Notes: a model not told the origin generated them from the sequence alone. A stretch of DNA of 20,383 nucleotides from Betaproteobacteria bacterium UBA2592 (GCA_002340095.1 DDKS01000017.1:1-20383), one strand, 5' to 3'; positions 6,347 to 14,458 are shown, counted from the stretch's first letter. Program-made: numbers and translations.

Positions 6347-8965
6347 ATGCAGGAAAAATATACGCCCGCCGACATCGAACGCGCCGCCCAGGCCCACTGG
6401 CAGAAAACCGGCGCCGCCCGCGCCGTCGAAGACGCCACCCGTCCCAAGTACTACTGCCTGTCCATGTTCCCCTACCCCTCCGGGAAGCTGCACATGGGGC
6501 ACGTGCGCAACTACACCATCGGCGACGTGCTGGCCCGCTTCCATAAAATGCTGGGCTTCAACGTCCTGCAGCCCATGGGCTGGGACGCCTTCGGCATGCC
6601 GGCGGAAAACGCCGCGCTCGCCAACCACGTGGCCCCGGCCGGCTGGACCTACCAGAACATCGACTACATGAAAAAGCAACTCCAGTCCCTGGGTTTCGCC
6701 ATCGACTGGGAGCGGGAATTCGCCACCTGCACGCCCCGCTACTACCGATGGGAACAGTGGCTGTTCACCCGCCTCTTCGAAAAGGGCCTGATCTACAAGA
6801 AGCTGGGCACGGTGAACTGGGACCCGGTGGATCAAACGGTACTGGCCAATGAACAGGTGATCGACGGGCGCGGCTGGCGCTCCGGCGCCCTGGTGGAAAA
6901 GCGCGAGATCCCCATGTACTACATGAAGATCACCGCCTACGCCGAGGAACTGCTGGCCGACCTGGACAAGCTGGATGGCTGGCCCGAGCAGGTGCGCCTG
7001 ATGCAGAAGAACTGGATCGGCAAGAGCGTGGGCGTGCGCCTGGCCTTCCCCTACGAGCTGGACGGCAAGAGCGAAAAGCTGTGGGTATTCACCACCCGGG
7101 CCGACACCCTGATGGGCGTCACCTTCGTCGCCGTGGCCGCCGAACACCCGCTCGCCACCCGCGCCGCCCAGAACAATCCGGAACTGGCCGCCTTCATCGA
7201 GGAATGCAAGCGGGGCGGCGTCGCCGAAGCCGACCTCGCCACCATGGAAAAGAAGGGCATGCCCACCGGCCTGTTCGTCCAGCACCCCATCACCGGCGCA
7301 CAAGTGCCGGTATGGGTCGGCAACTACGTGCTCATGAACTACGGTGAAGGCGCCGTGATGGCCGTGCCGGCACACGACGAACGGGACTTTGCCTTCGCCA
7401 AGAAGTACCAGCTGCCGATCAAGCAGGTCATCGCCGCTGAAGGTGAAACCTTCAGTCTCGAGGCCTGGCAGGACTGGTATGGCGACAAGACCAAGGGCGT
7501 TTGCGTTCATTCCGGCAAATACGACGGTTTGAACCACGAAGCCGCCGTTGACGCCATCGCCGCCGATCTCTCGGCCAAGGGGCTGGGCGAGAAGAAGACC
7601 CAGTTCCGCCTGCGTGACTGGGGTATTTCCCGCCAGCGTTACTGGGGCTGCCCGATCCCCATCATTCACTGCGCCGACTGCGGCGACGTGCCGGTGCCCG
7701 ACGAGCAACTGCCCGTGGTGCTGCCCGAGAACGTGGAAATCACCGGCACGGGTTCGCCGCTCGCCAAGATGCCCGAGTTCTACGAATGCACCTGCCCCAA
7801 GTGTGGCAAGCCGGCCAAGCGCGAGACCGACACCATGGACACCTTCGTGGAGTCCTCCTGGTACTTCCTGCGCTACGCCTGCCCGGACAACGATAAGGCC
7901 ATGCTCGACGAGCGGGTCAATTACTGGTGCCAGGGCGGCATCGACCAGTACATCGGCGGCATCGAGCACGCCATCCTGCACCTCCTGTACGCCCGCTTCT
8001 TCACCAAACTGATCCGCGATGTGGGCCTGCCCGGCGTGGCCCCCATCGACGAGCCCTTCAAACGCCTGCTCACCCAGGGCATGGTGGTGGCGCCCACCTT
8101 TTACCGCGAGGGTGAAAATGGCAAGAAGCTGTGGATCAACCCGGCCGACGTGGACGTGGCCACCGACGAGCGGGGCCGCCCCACCGGCGCGACGCTGAAA
8201 TCCGACGGCCAACCGGTGATCATCGGCGGCACCGAGAAGATGTCCAAGTCGAAGAACAACGGCGTGGACCCGCAGGCCCTGATCGACCAGTACGGCGCCG
8301 ACACGGCCCGCCTGTTCATGATGTTCGCAGCGCCCCCGGAGCAGTCCCTGGAATGGTCCGATGCAGGGGTCGAAGGGGCCTACCGCTTCCTGCGCCGGGT
8401 CTGGAAGACCGTACACGAACATGTGGCGGCGGGTCCCGTCGCTGCCTGCAGCAGCGGCGCCGAACTGCCCGAGCCTCTGAAGGACTTGCGCCGCAAGCTG
8501 CATCAGACCATTGCCAAGGTACGTGACGACTATGGCCGCCGCCAGCAGTTCAACACCGCCGTGGCCGCTGTCATGGAACTCCTCAACGCCCATGACAAGG
8601 CCGATCTGAGGGATGCCGCCGGTCGTGCCCTGGCCCAGGAAATCCTGGAAGCGGTGGTACTGATGCTGTTCCCCATCGTGCCCCACATCGGCCAGATCGC
8701 CTATGCGGCGCTCAAGCCCGGTGCCGATGCGGCCCAGGCCGCCTTCCCCCAGGTGGATGAAACCGCCCTGGTGCAGGACGAGATCGAGCTGATGATCCAG
8801 GTAAACGGCAAGCTGCGCGGCAGCCTCAAGGTGCCCGCCACTGCCGACAAGGCCGGCATCGAAGCGGCCGCGCTGGGCAGCGAGGCCGCCATCAAGTTCA
8901 TGGAAGGCAAGCCCCCCAAGAAGGTGGTGGTGGTGCCCGGCCGCCTGGTGAACATCGTCGTCTGA
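6347..8965 (+). CDS. leuS: Leucyl-tRNA synthetase
   Basis: This class I synthetase charges tRNA-Leu with leucine. At 872 residues it is close to the usual 860-880. The HIGH motif appears as HMGH (49-52) after PYPSGKL, and the KMSKS loop is at 631-635. The CP1 editing domain shows the threonine-rich TTRADT (from about 249) and AHDERD with D344, the residues that clear misacylated tRNA. A zinc-ribbon-like cysteine set (CADC, then CTCPKC) follows DWGISRQRYWG. The start MQEKYTPADIERAAQ matches the family but has only a weak GGA upstream. An in-frame ATG at 6302 would add 15 residues (MFATHPNSASPEIPA) and cannot be excluded. The gene leads a leuS-lptE-holA cluster. Confidence 0.97.
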   Translation: MQEKYTPADIERAAQAHWQKTGAARAVEDATRPKYYCLSMFPYPSGKLHMGHVRNYTIGDVLARFHKMLGFNVLQPMGWDAFGMPAENAALANHVAPAGWTYQNIDYMKKQLQSLGFAIDWEREFATCTPRYYRWEQWLFTRLFEKGLIYKKLGTVNWDPVDQTVLANEQVIDGRGWRSGALVEKREIPMYYMKITAYAEELLADLDKLDGWPEQVRLMQKNWIGKSVGVRLAFPYELDGKSEKLWVFTTRADTLMGVTFVAVAAEHPLATRAAQNNPELAAFIEECKRGGVAEADLATMEKKGMPTGLFVQHPITGAQVPVWVGNYVLMNYGEGAVMAVPAHDERDFAFAKKYQLPIKQVIAAEGETFSLEAWQDWYGDKTKGVCVHSGKYDGLNHEAAVDAIAADLSAKGLGEKKTQFRLRDWGISRQRYWGCPIPIIHCADCGDVPVPDEQLPVVLPENVEITGTGSPLAKMPEFYECTCPKCGKPAKRETDTMDTFVESSWYFLRYACPDNDKAMLDERVNYWCQGGIDQYIGGIEHAILHLLYARFFTKLIRDVGLPGVAPIDEPFKRLLTQGMVVAPTFYREGENGKKLWINPADVDVATDERGRPTGATLKSDGQPVIIGGTEKMSKSKNNGVDPQALIDQYGADTARLFMMFAAPPEQSLEWSDAGVEGAYRFLRRVWKTVHEHVAAGPVAACSSGAELPEPLKDLRRKLHQTIAKVRDDYGRRQQFNTAVAAVMELLNAHDKADLRDAAGRALAQEILEAVVLMLFPIVPHIGQIAYAALKPGADAAQAAFPQVDETALVQDEIELMIQVNGKLRGSLKVPATADKAGIEAAALGSEAAIKFMEGKPPKKVVVVPGRLVNIVV

Positions 8966-8981
8966 CCCAGCCGGAGAAGCC

Positions 8982-9506
8982 ATGCGTCCAGCCCTGCTCC
9001 GCTCCAGCCTGATCCTCTGCCTGGCTCTCGCACTGGGAGCCTGCGGCTTCAAGCTGCGAGGCGCCTTCACACTACCCTACCAGAGCCTCCACATCGGCCT
9101 GCCGGCCAACTCGCCCCTGGGCGCCGACCTGCGCCGCCAGATCCGGGCCAACCAGCCCGGGCTGCTGGTGGACGACCCGAAGAAGGCCGAAGCCGTGTTC
9201 CAGCAGGTAGGGGAAAAACGGGAACGGATCATCGCCGCCATGAACGCCGAAGGCCGCGCCCGGGAATACCAGCTGCGCCTGCGTTACAGCTTCCGCCTGG
9301 TGGATGGCAAGGGCACGCCGCTGACTCCGGTCAACGAAATCATCCTGGCCCGGGAAGTCACCTATGACGACAACCAGGTGCTGGCCAAGAACCAGGAAGA
9401 GGAATTCCTCTGGCAGTCCATGCAGCAGGACCTGGCCCAGCAGATCCTGCGCCGCCTGACGGCCAGACAGGCCCTGCCCCCCCCGGTCGAGGAAGAAGAC
9501 AACTGA
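8982..9506 (+). CDS. lptE: LPS-assembly lipoprotein LptE
   Basis: LptE is the outer-membrane lipoprotein that plugs LptD and helps insert lipopolysaccharide into the outer leaflet. The 174-residue product has a lipoprotein signal with lipobox LGAC (C21) followed by GFKLRG, the hallmark start of mature LptE. Later features typical of the family are YQLRLRYSFRLVDGKG and the VTYDDNQVLAKNQEEEFLWQSMQQDLAQQILRRL helix region (about 127-161, given here in part). GGAG (8973-8976) supports the ATG. It lies 16 bases after leuS, and its stop overlaps the holA start (TGATG). The leuS-lptE-holA order is widely conserved in proteobacteria, which strengthens the call. Confidence 0.94.
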   Translation: MRPALLRSSLILCLALALGACGFKLRGAFTLPYQSLHIGLPANSPLGADLRRQIRANQPGLLVDDPKKAEAVFQQVGEKRERIIAAMNAEGRAREYQLRLRYSFRLVDGKGTPLTPVNEIILAREVTYDDNQVLAKNQEEEFLWQSMQQDLAQQILRRLTARQALPPPVEEEDN

Positions 9507-10513
9507 TGCTCATCAAGGCAGAGCAACTGCCGGGGCAACTGGAAAGGGGACTCAAACCCCTGTACGTGGTCTGCGGCGACTCCCCCCTGCTGGTGCTCGA
9601 AGCCGCCGACGCCATCCGGGCGGCGGCCCGGCAGCAGGGCTATACGGAACGGGAGGTACTCACGGCCCTGCCCGGCTTCGACTGGGCCCAGCTCGCCGCC
9701 GCCACCAGCAGCATGTCCCTGTTCGGCGGCCTGAAGCTGGTGGATCTGCGCATCCCCAACGGCAAGCCGGGCAAGGATGGCAGCGCCGCCTTGCTCGACT
9801 ACTGCCAGCGCATGGGGCCGGACAATGTCCTGCTGCTCACCCTGCCGCAACTGGACTGGAAGGAAGAAAAGGCCGCCTGGTTCACCGGGCTGACCCAGGC
9901 CGGCATCGTGGTCAAACTCAATTCGCCACCCCTGGCCGAACTGCCGGGCTGGATCGCCGGGCGGCTACGCCGCCAGCATCAGCACGCCGACGAGGAAGGG
10001 CTGCGCTTCATGGCGGAACGGGTGGAGGGCAACCTGCTGGCCGCCCACCAGGAAATCCAGAAACTGGGATTGCTTTACCCCCAGGGCGCCCTGAGTCTTG
10101 AACAGATCCGCAACGCGGTGCTCAACGTGGCCCGCTACAGCCTGGACGATCTGCGCGAGGCCCTGCTGGCCGGGGACCTGCCCCGGCTCGACCGGACCCT
10201 GGCAGGACTGGAGCAGGAAGGGGAATCACCGGTGCTCGTGCTCTGGGCCATGACCGAGGAAATCCGCACCCTGGCCCAGGCCAAGGCCGGACTGGCCCGG
10301 GGTCAGCCCCAGGAACTGGTGTTCAAGGAACTGCGCATCTGGGGCCCGCGTCAGGGGCTGGTGCGCAAGGCCCTGCAGGGTCTGAACGGCAGGACGCTGA
10401 AAGAGGCCCTGAGCCAGGCCGCCCGGCTGGACCGCTGCATCAAGGGTCTGGAACAGGGCAATGTCTGGGAAGGCTTTCTCAGACTGGGAATGCTGCTCGT
10501 CGCGCAGAGATGA
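9506..10513 (+). CDS. holA: DNA polymerase III subunit delta
   Basis: The delta subunit of the clamp-loader complex opens the beta sliding clamp during replication. The 335-residue product has the family layout: an AAA+-like fold without a Walker A motif, starting LPGQLERGLKPLYVVCGDSPLL, then SLFGGLKLVDLRIPNGKPGK (about 73-92), the conserved RVEGNLLAAHQEIQKL (about 172-187) and the C-terminal collar helices. Its ATG overlaps the lptE stop by one base, so translation is probably coupled. It ends five bases before the converging cysteine-rich gene. I see no oddities. Confidence 0.95.
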   Translation: MLIKAEQLPGQLERGLKPLYVVCGDSPLLVLEAADAIRAAARQQGYTEREVLTALPGFDWAQLAAATSSMSLFGGLKLVDLRIPNGKPGKDGSAALLDYCQRMGPDNVLLLTLPQLDWKEEKAAWFTGLTQAGIVVKLNSPPLAELPGWIAGRLRRQHQHADEEGLRFMAERVEGNLLAAHQEIQKLGLLYPQGALSLEQIRNAVLNVARYSLDDLREALLAGDLPRLDRTLAGLEQEGESPVLVLWAMTEEIRTLAQAKAGLARGQPQELVFKELRIWGPRQGLVRKALQGLNGRTLKEALSQAARLDRCIKGLEQGNVWEGFLRLGMLLVAQR

Positions 10514-10518
10514 GATGA

Positions 10519-10749
10519 TCAATCGCCCCGGCCCGCTTCTTCGGGCCCGAGGTCGTCCCAGAGACAAGATTCCATGTTGCGCACGTCCGTGAGCCCATGG
10601 GCCTGGCATTCAGTCACCAGACACTCCCCCTGGCACTCCTCGGACACCACCACCACCTGCATTTCCGTATCCACGTGGCGCTCACCGTCCCAGTAGCAGC
10701 AAGTGGCGCAGACCTTGACCTCGGCCGGCAAAATCAGTTTCTGTGTCAT
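10519..10749 (-). CDS. Small cysteine-rich protein, unknown function
   Basis: This is a 76-residue acidic protein with seven cysteines (C14, C17, C18, C39, C43, C48, C62). The CxxC pair at 14-17 and the CxxxC at 39-43 suggest a small zinc- or iron-sulfur-binding fold, although no known pattern is recognised. It has no signal peptide, so cytoplasmic metal or redox binding is more likely than disulfides. A G-rich Shine-Dalgarno (AGGGGGT) lies three bases before the ATG. The gene converges on holA and is divergent from proA. It is probably real because start, ribosome site and cysteine spacing agree, but no function can be assigned. Confidence 0.72.
   Translation of the reverse strand: MTQKLILPAEVKVCATCCYWDGERHVDTEMQVVVVSEECQGECLVTECQAHGLTDVRNMESCLWDDLGPEEAGRGD
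10530..10547. terminator. Short GC hairpin at the holA/cysteine-rich gene junction
   Basis: GGCCCG (10530-10535) pairs with CGGGCC (10542-10547) around CTTCTT. It sits inside the last codons of the minus-strand gene, just past the holA stop. There is no T tract, so terminator activity is uncertain. Confidence 0.25.
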
Positions 10750-10843
10750 TCGACCCCCTGGCAGGGATTACCTTAGTGAAAGTGTGGGTAAGAGTTTACC
10801 TGCTCCGGAAAGGTTCCGTTCAGATTTGTCCCCGGCCCGTGGC

Positions 10844-10849
10844 TATAAT
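10844..10849 (+). promoter_or_regulatory. -10 box of the proA promoter
   Basis: A perfect TATAAT lies 29 bases before the proA ATG, with no good -35 box. RNA would start near 10856, leaving a leader of about 23 bases that contains no Shine-Dalgarno. Confidence 0.48.
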
Positions 10850-10878
10850 CTTCGCTTTGCTCAATTTCCCGCGCCCCC

Positions 10879-12135
10879 ATGGACATCAAGCACTACATGC
10901 AGACCCTGGGCCAGCAGGCCCGCGCCGCCTCCCGCCGTCTGGCCCGCGCCAGCACCGCCGAGAAGAACACCGCCCTGGAAGCCATCGCCGCCGCCATCCT
11001 GCGCGAGAAGGAAGCCCTGCTGGCCGCCAACGCCAGGGATCTGGAGGCCGCCCGGGCCGCCGGCCTGGAGCCTGCTCTGGTGGACCGTCTGACCCTCTCC
11101 CCCAAGGGTGTGGACAACATGGCCGAGGGGGTGCGCCAGATCGCCCAGCTCCCCGACCCCATCGGTGAGATGACCGACATCAAGTTCCGCCCCTCCGGCA
11201 TCCAGGTAGGCAAGATGCGCGTGCCCCTGGGCGTGATCGGCATCATCTATGAAGCCCGCCCCAATGTCACCGCCGACGCCGCCGCCCTGTGCCTGAAATC
11301 CGGCAACGCCGCCATCCTGCGCGGCGGCTCCGAGGCCATCCACTGCAACCGGGCCATCGCTGCCCTGGTACAGGAAGGCCTGCAGGCCGCCGGACTGCCG
11401 GCCGAAGCCGTGCAAGTGGTGGACACCACCGACCGGGCCGCCGTGGGCGAACTGATCACCCTGCGCGAATACGTGGACGTGATCGTGCCCCGGGGCGGTA
11501 AGGGCCTGATCGCCCGCCTCCTGGCCGAAGCCCGGGTGCCCATGATCCAGCACCTGGACGGCAACTGCCACGTATACCTGGAGACCGAAGCCGATCCCGA
11601 CAAGGCCTTGAAGATCGTCGAAAATGCCAAGACCCAGCGCTACGGCACCTGCAACACCGCCGAGTCGCTGCTGGTGGACCGCGCCGTGGCGGCCTCCCTG
11701 CTGCCCCCCATCGCCCGGATGCTCACCGAAAAGGGCGTGGAAATCCGCGGCTGCGCGGAAACCCGGGCCATCGTCGCCAACGCCCAGCCCGCCACCGACG
11801 AGGACTACTACACCGAATACCTGGCCCCGGTGATCTCGGTGAAGGTGGTGTCCGGCATCGACGAGGCCATCGCCCACATCAACCAGTATTCCTCCCACCA
11901 CACGGAAGCCATCGTCACGGAAAACCACACTCTGGCCATGCGCTTCCTGCGCGAGGTGGATTCCAGCTCGGTGATGATCAACGCCTCCACCCGCTTTGCC
12001 GACGGTTTCGAGTACGGCCTGGGCGCCGAGATCGGCATCTCCACCGACAAGATCCACGCCCGGGGCCCGGTGGGTCTGGAAGGTCTGACCAGCCAGAAAT
12101 GGGTGGTGTTCGGCAATGGCCACGTGCGCGCCTGA
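10879..12135 (+). CDS. proA: Gamma-glutamyl phosphate reductase
   Basis: ProA reduces gamma-glutamyl phosphate to glutamate semialdehyde with NADPH, the second step of proline synthesis. The 418-residue length is normal. Key signatures are EARPNVTADAAALCLKSGN, AAILRGGSEA, the catalytic cysteine C258 in YGTCNTAESLLVDRA, and the C-terminal RGPVGLEGLTSQKWV. The ATG at 10879 gives MDIKHYMQTLGQQARAAS, typical of the family. A second ATG six codons in is possible, and neither has a Shine-Dalgarno. Its end overlaps the ogt start by 20 bases. The partner kinase gene proB is not in the window. Confidence 0.97.
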   Translation: MDIKHYMQTLGQQARAASRRLARASTAEKNTALEAIAAAILREKEALLAANARDLEAARAAGLEPALVDRLTLSPKGVDNMAEGVRQIAQLPDPIGEMTDIKFRPSGIQVGKMRVPLGVIGIIYEARPNVTADAAALCLKSGNAAILRGGSEAIHCNRAIAALVQEGLQAAGLPAEAVQVVDTTDRAAVGELITLREYVDVIVPRGGKGLIARLLAEARVPMIQHLDGNCHVYLETEADPDKALKIVENAKTQRYGTCNTAESLLVDRAVAASLLPPIARMLTEKGVEIRGCAETRAIVANAQPATDEDYYTEYLAPVISVKVVSGIDEAIAHINQYSSHHTEAIVTENHTLAMRFLREVDSSSVMINASTRFADGFEYGLGAEIGISTDKIHARGPVGLEGLTSQKWVVFGNGHVRA

Positions 12136-12613
12136 TCCGGCCCGCCGCTGGGATGCTGTGGTCGCAGCCCCGGGCTTTGCCCTGGGACTGACCTGCACCG
12201 CAGCCGCCCTGACGGGCATCGAGTTTCTCGAACCCCGTCAGACTCAGGCCGCCCGAACCCCCCTGGCGGCCGAAGCCGCCCGGCAACTCACCGCCTGGCT
12301 CGCCGACGCCCGCTTCCAATTCGACCTGCCCCTGGCCCCCCGGGGCACCCCCTTCCAGCACCGGGTCTGGCAGCAGATCGCCGCCATCCCCCCGGGCGAA
12401 ACCCGCAGCTACGGCGAGCTGGCCCGTGCCCTGGGCAGCGCCCCCCGGGCCGTGGGCGGTGCCTGTGGCGCCAACCCGCTGCCCCTGATCGTGCCCTGCC
12501 ACCGGGTCCTAGCCGCCCAGGGCGGGCTGGGCGGTTTCAATCGGGCCCGGGGCGGCTTTCTCCTGGACGTGAAACGCTGGCTCCTGGCCCATGAAGCCGG
12601 AATCCACCCCTGA
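12116..12613 (+). CDS. ogt: Methylated-DNA--[protein]-cysteine S-methyltransferase
   Basis: This suicide repair protein removes methyl groups from O6-methylguanine and O4-methylthymine in DNA. The 165-residue product has a short N-terminal domain and the conserved DNA-binding/active-site domain (about 78-160): TPFQHRVWQQIAAIPPGETR, SYGELARALGSAPRAVGGA, and the acceptor cysteine C128 in PCHRVL, followed by GGLGGFN. It lacks the extra N-terminal metal domain of Ada. The ATG lies inside the end of proA with GGTGG nine bases upstream. The last 23 bases overlap xerD, indicating one transcript. Whether ogt or mgt is the better name cannot be told. Confidence 0.92.
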   Translation: MATCAPDPARRWDAVVAAPGFALGLTCTAAALTGIEFLEPRQTQAARTPLAAEAARQLTAWLADARFQFDLPLAPRGTPFQHRVWQQIAAIPPGETRSYGELARALGSAPRAVGGACGANPLPLIVPCHRVLAAQGGLGGFNRARGGFLLDVKRWLLAHEAGIHP

Positions 12614-13526
12614 AGCCCCCACGCCGCTACGCCCGGCAGACCAGGCGGAGATCGACACCTTCTGCGACGCCCTGTGGCTCGAAGACGGACTCGCCAAGAC
12701 CACCCTGGACAGCTATCGGGCCGACCTCACTGCCCTGGGCCGCTGGCTGGCCACCGAGGATCGTCCCGCCCTGCTGCAGGCGGCCGAAGCCGACCTGCTG
12801 GCCTTCGTGGCCCAGCTTTCCCGGGAAAAGAAAGCCACCTCCCAATCCCGCTACCTTTCCAGCCTGCGCCGCTTCTACCGCTGGCAGGTCGGTCGCGGCC
12901 GACTCGCGTCCGACCCCACCGGCCGCCTCTCGCGCCCCGTCACCCCGGGCCGACTGCCCAAGACCCTCTCGGAGGCCCAGGTGGAAGCCCTGCTCCAGGC
13001 CCCCGACACCGACACCCCCCTGGGCCAGCGCGACCGGGCCATGCTGGAAACCCTCTACGCCACCGGTCTGCGGGTCTCGGAACTGGTCGGCCTGAAACTG
13101 CACGAGATCGGTTTCAACGAAGGAGTGGTGCGGATCATGGGCAAAGGCAACAAGGAACGCCTGGTGCCCCTGGGCGAAGTCGCCCTGGACTGGCTGCGCA
13201 CCTTCATCCAGGAAGGCCGCACCGAACTGCTGGCAGGCCGCCCCTGCGAGGCCGTGTTCGTCACCGCCCGGGCCGCCCCCATGACCCGGCAGATGTTCTG
13301 GACCCTGATCAAGGGCTACGCCCCCCGGGCCGGCATCGCCCGGGAACAGCTATCCCCCCACGTGCTGCGCCACGCCTTCGCCACCCACCTGCTCAACCAC
13401 GGTGCCGACCTGCGGGTGGTGCAACTGCTGCTGGGTCATGCCGACATCACCACCACCCAGATCTACACCCATGTGGCCCGGGAACGGCTGAAACGGCTGC
13501 ACGGCCTCCACCATCCCCGGGGCTGA
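12591..13526 (+). CDS. xerD: Site-specific tyrosine recombinase XerD
   Basis: XerD works with XerC at dif to resolve chromosome dimers. The 311-residue product has an N-terminal SAM-like core-binding domain (about 18-105) and a catalytic domain with every active residue: R161 (ATGLRVSEL), K185 (GKGNKERLVP), H257 and R260 (SPHVLRHAFATHLL), H283 (LLGHADITTTQIYTH) and nucleophile Y292. The spacing between these residues equals that of E. coli XerD, and the HGADLRVVQLLLGH segment favours XerD over XerC. It overlaps the ogt end by 23 bases and has no clear Shine-Dalgarno. It is a core gene, not an integrase of a mobile element: no attachment site or phage gene is nearby. Confidence 0.95.
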   Translation: MKPESTPEAPTPLRPADQAEIDTFCDALWLEDGLAKTTLDSYRADLTALGRWLATEDRPALLQAAEADLLAFVAQLSREKKATSQSRYLSSLRRFYRWQVGRGRLASDPTGRLSRPVTPGRLPKTLSEAQVEALLQAPDTDTPLGQRDRAMLETLYATGLRVSELVGLKLHEIGFNEGVVRIMGKGNKERLVPLGEVALDWLRTFIQEGRTELLAGRPCEAVFVTARAAPMTRQMFWTLIKGYAPRAGIAREQLSPHVLRHAFATHLLNHGADLRVVQLLLGHADITTTQIYTHVARERLKRLHGLHHPRG

Positions 13527-13553
13527 CTCCTCCCCCATGCCCGAAACCACCCC

Positions 13554-14045
13554 ATGAAACACGAATCCCACGCTCCCGAAACCCCGGCCACCCAGTTCCT
13601 GCGCAAGCACCAGGTGGCGTTTTCCAACCATCTCTACGACTATGTGGAACATGGCGGCACGGCCGTCTCGGCCCGCAGTCTCAATGTGGACGAGCACGCG
13701 GTGGTGAAAACCCTGGTGTTCCAGGACGAAAACGCAAAACCCCTGATCGTGCTGATGCACGGGGACCGCAAGGTATCCGCCAAGGAACTGGCGCGCCAGG
13801 CCGGCGTGAAGAAAGTGGAACCGTGCAAGCCCGAAGTCGCCCAGCGCCACACGGGCTATCTGGTAGGCGGCACCAGCCCCTTCGGCACGAAGAAGGCCCT
13901 ACCCGTCTATCTGGAAAAGACCATCCTCGACCTCCCCCTGATCTACATCAACGGCGGCCGCCGGGGCTTCCTCGTGGGCATCCATCCCCACGACCTGCTC
14001 ACCTTGCTGAACCCCACCCAGGTGAGTGTGGCCCAGGAAAAATGA
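13554..14045 (+). CDS. ybaK: Cys-tRNA(Pro)/aminoacyl-tRNA deacylase, YbaK/EbsC family
   Basis: This stand-alone editing enzyme hydrolyses mischarged aminoacyl-tRNA, classically Cys-tRNA(Pro). The 163-residue product shows the YbaK fold signatures: the conserved lysine K52 in HAVVKTLVF, LIVLMHGDRKVSAKELA, and the GGTSPFGTKKALPVYLE loop, then INGGRRGFLVGIHPHDL. It begins 27 bases after xerD with no Shine-Dalgarno. A six-codon reading frame from the ATG at 13537 ends in a TGA overlapping this ATG, which could couple translation. The stop codon abuts the folB stop of the opposite strand with no base between. Substrate choice (Cys versus Ala or Ser) cannot be read with certainty. Confidence 0.92.
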   Translation: MKHESHAPETPATQFLRKHQVAFSNHLYDYVEHGGTAVSARSLNVDEHAVVKTLVFQDENAKPLIVLMHGDRKVSAKELARQAGVKKVEPCKPEVAQRHTGYLVGGTSPFGTKKALPVYLEKTILDLPLIYINGGRRGFLVGIHPHDLLTLLNPTQVSVAQEK

Positions 14046-14396
14046 TCAGGCCGAGCGTTCGATGATGACGCCCACCCGCTTTACCCCTTGCATCATTCCC
14101 AGCTTGGCCACGGAGATGCGCACCCACTGGGCGGCGTAGTCCTCCAGGATCAGGGTGGCGACGAATTCGGCCAGTTTTTCCAGCAGGTTGAAATGGCGGG
14201 ATGAAAGTTCGCTGCGCAGGCGTTCGGTGACCACCGCGTAGTCGATGGTGTCGCCGATATCATCGCTGGCTCCGGCCGAGGCGGTGGACACTCCCATCTG
14301 GATATCCAGCACCACCGTCTGGGGCATGGCCTTCTCCCGGGGGTAGATGCCGATCCAGGTTTCGGCGCGCAATTCCTCGATAAAGATGATGTCCAT
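14046..14396 (-). CDS. folB: Dihydroneopterin aldolase
   Basis: FolB converts dihydroneopterin to hydroxymethyl-dihydropterin and glycolaldehyde in folate synthesis. The chosen 116-residue product starts MDIIFIEELRAETWIGIYPRE. It carries the conserved glutamate in YPREKAMPQ, the DTIDYAVVTERL segment and the catalytic lysine in ISVAKLG. An in-frame ATG at 14426 would add ten residues, but a -10-like TACACT lies between the two starts, so the shorter form is preferred. No Shine-Dalgarno is seen. The gene is divergent from plsY, as in the folB-plsY-tsaD neighbourhood of E. coli. Confidence 0.93.
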   Translation of the reverse strand: MDIIFIEELRAETWIGIYPREKAMPQTVVLDIQMGVSTASAGASDDIGDTIDYAVVTERLRSELSSRHFNLLEKLAEFVATLILEDYAAQWVRISVAKLGMMQGVKRVGVIIERSA

Positions 14397-14404
14397 GGGG
14401 CGGG

Positions 14405-14414
14405 AGTGTAGAAT
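14405..14414. promoter_or_regulatory. Overlapping divergent -10 boxes for folB and plsY
   Basis: TAGAAT on the plus strand (14409-14414) could serve plsY, and TACACT on the minus strand (14405-14410) could serve folB. The two share two bases, so they could not be melted at the same time. A further minus-strand TACAAT (14425-14430) is an alternative for folB. None has a good -35 box. Confidence 0.35.
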
Positions 14415-14458
14415 CTGGCGCCGCATTGTAACCCAGCTGACTTCCTCCCCCGCCTGCC

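Noticed and set aside
6329..9070. 913-residue open frame antisense to leuS
   Set aside because: Same codon-bias artefact; the plus strand encodes a complete LeuS with all motifs.
10861..12219. 452-residue open frame antisense to proA
   Set aside because: Gly/His/Val-rich translation with no motif, fully covered by an intact proA.
12591..13526. xerD as a sign of an integrated element
   Set aside because: Length, residue spacing and neighbours match the housekeeping XerD; no attachment-site repeats or phage genes are seen.
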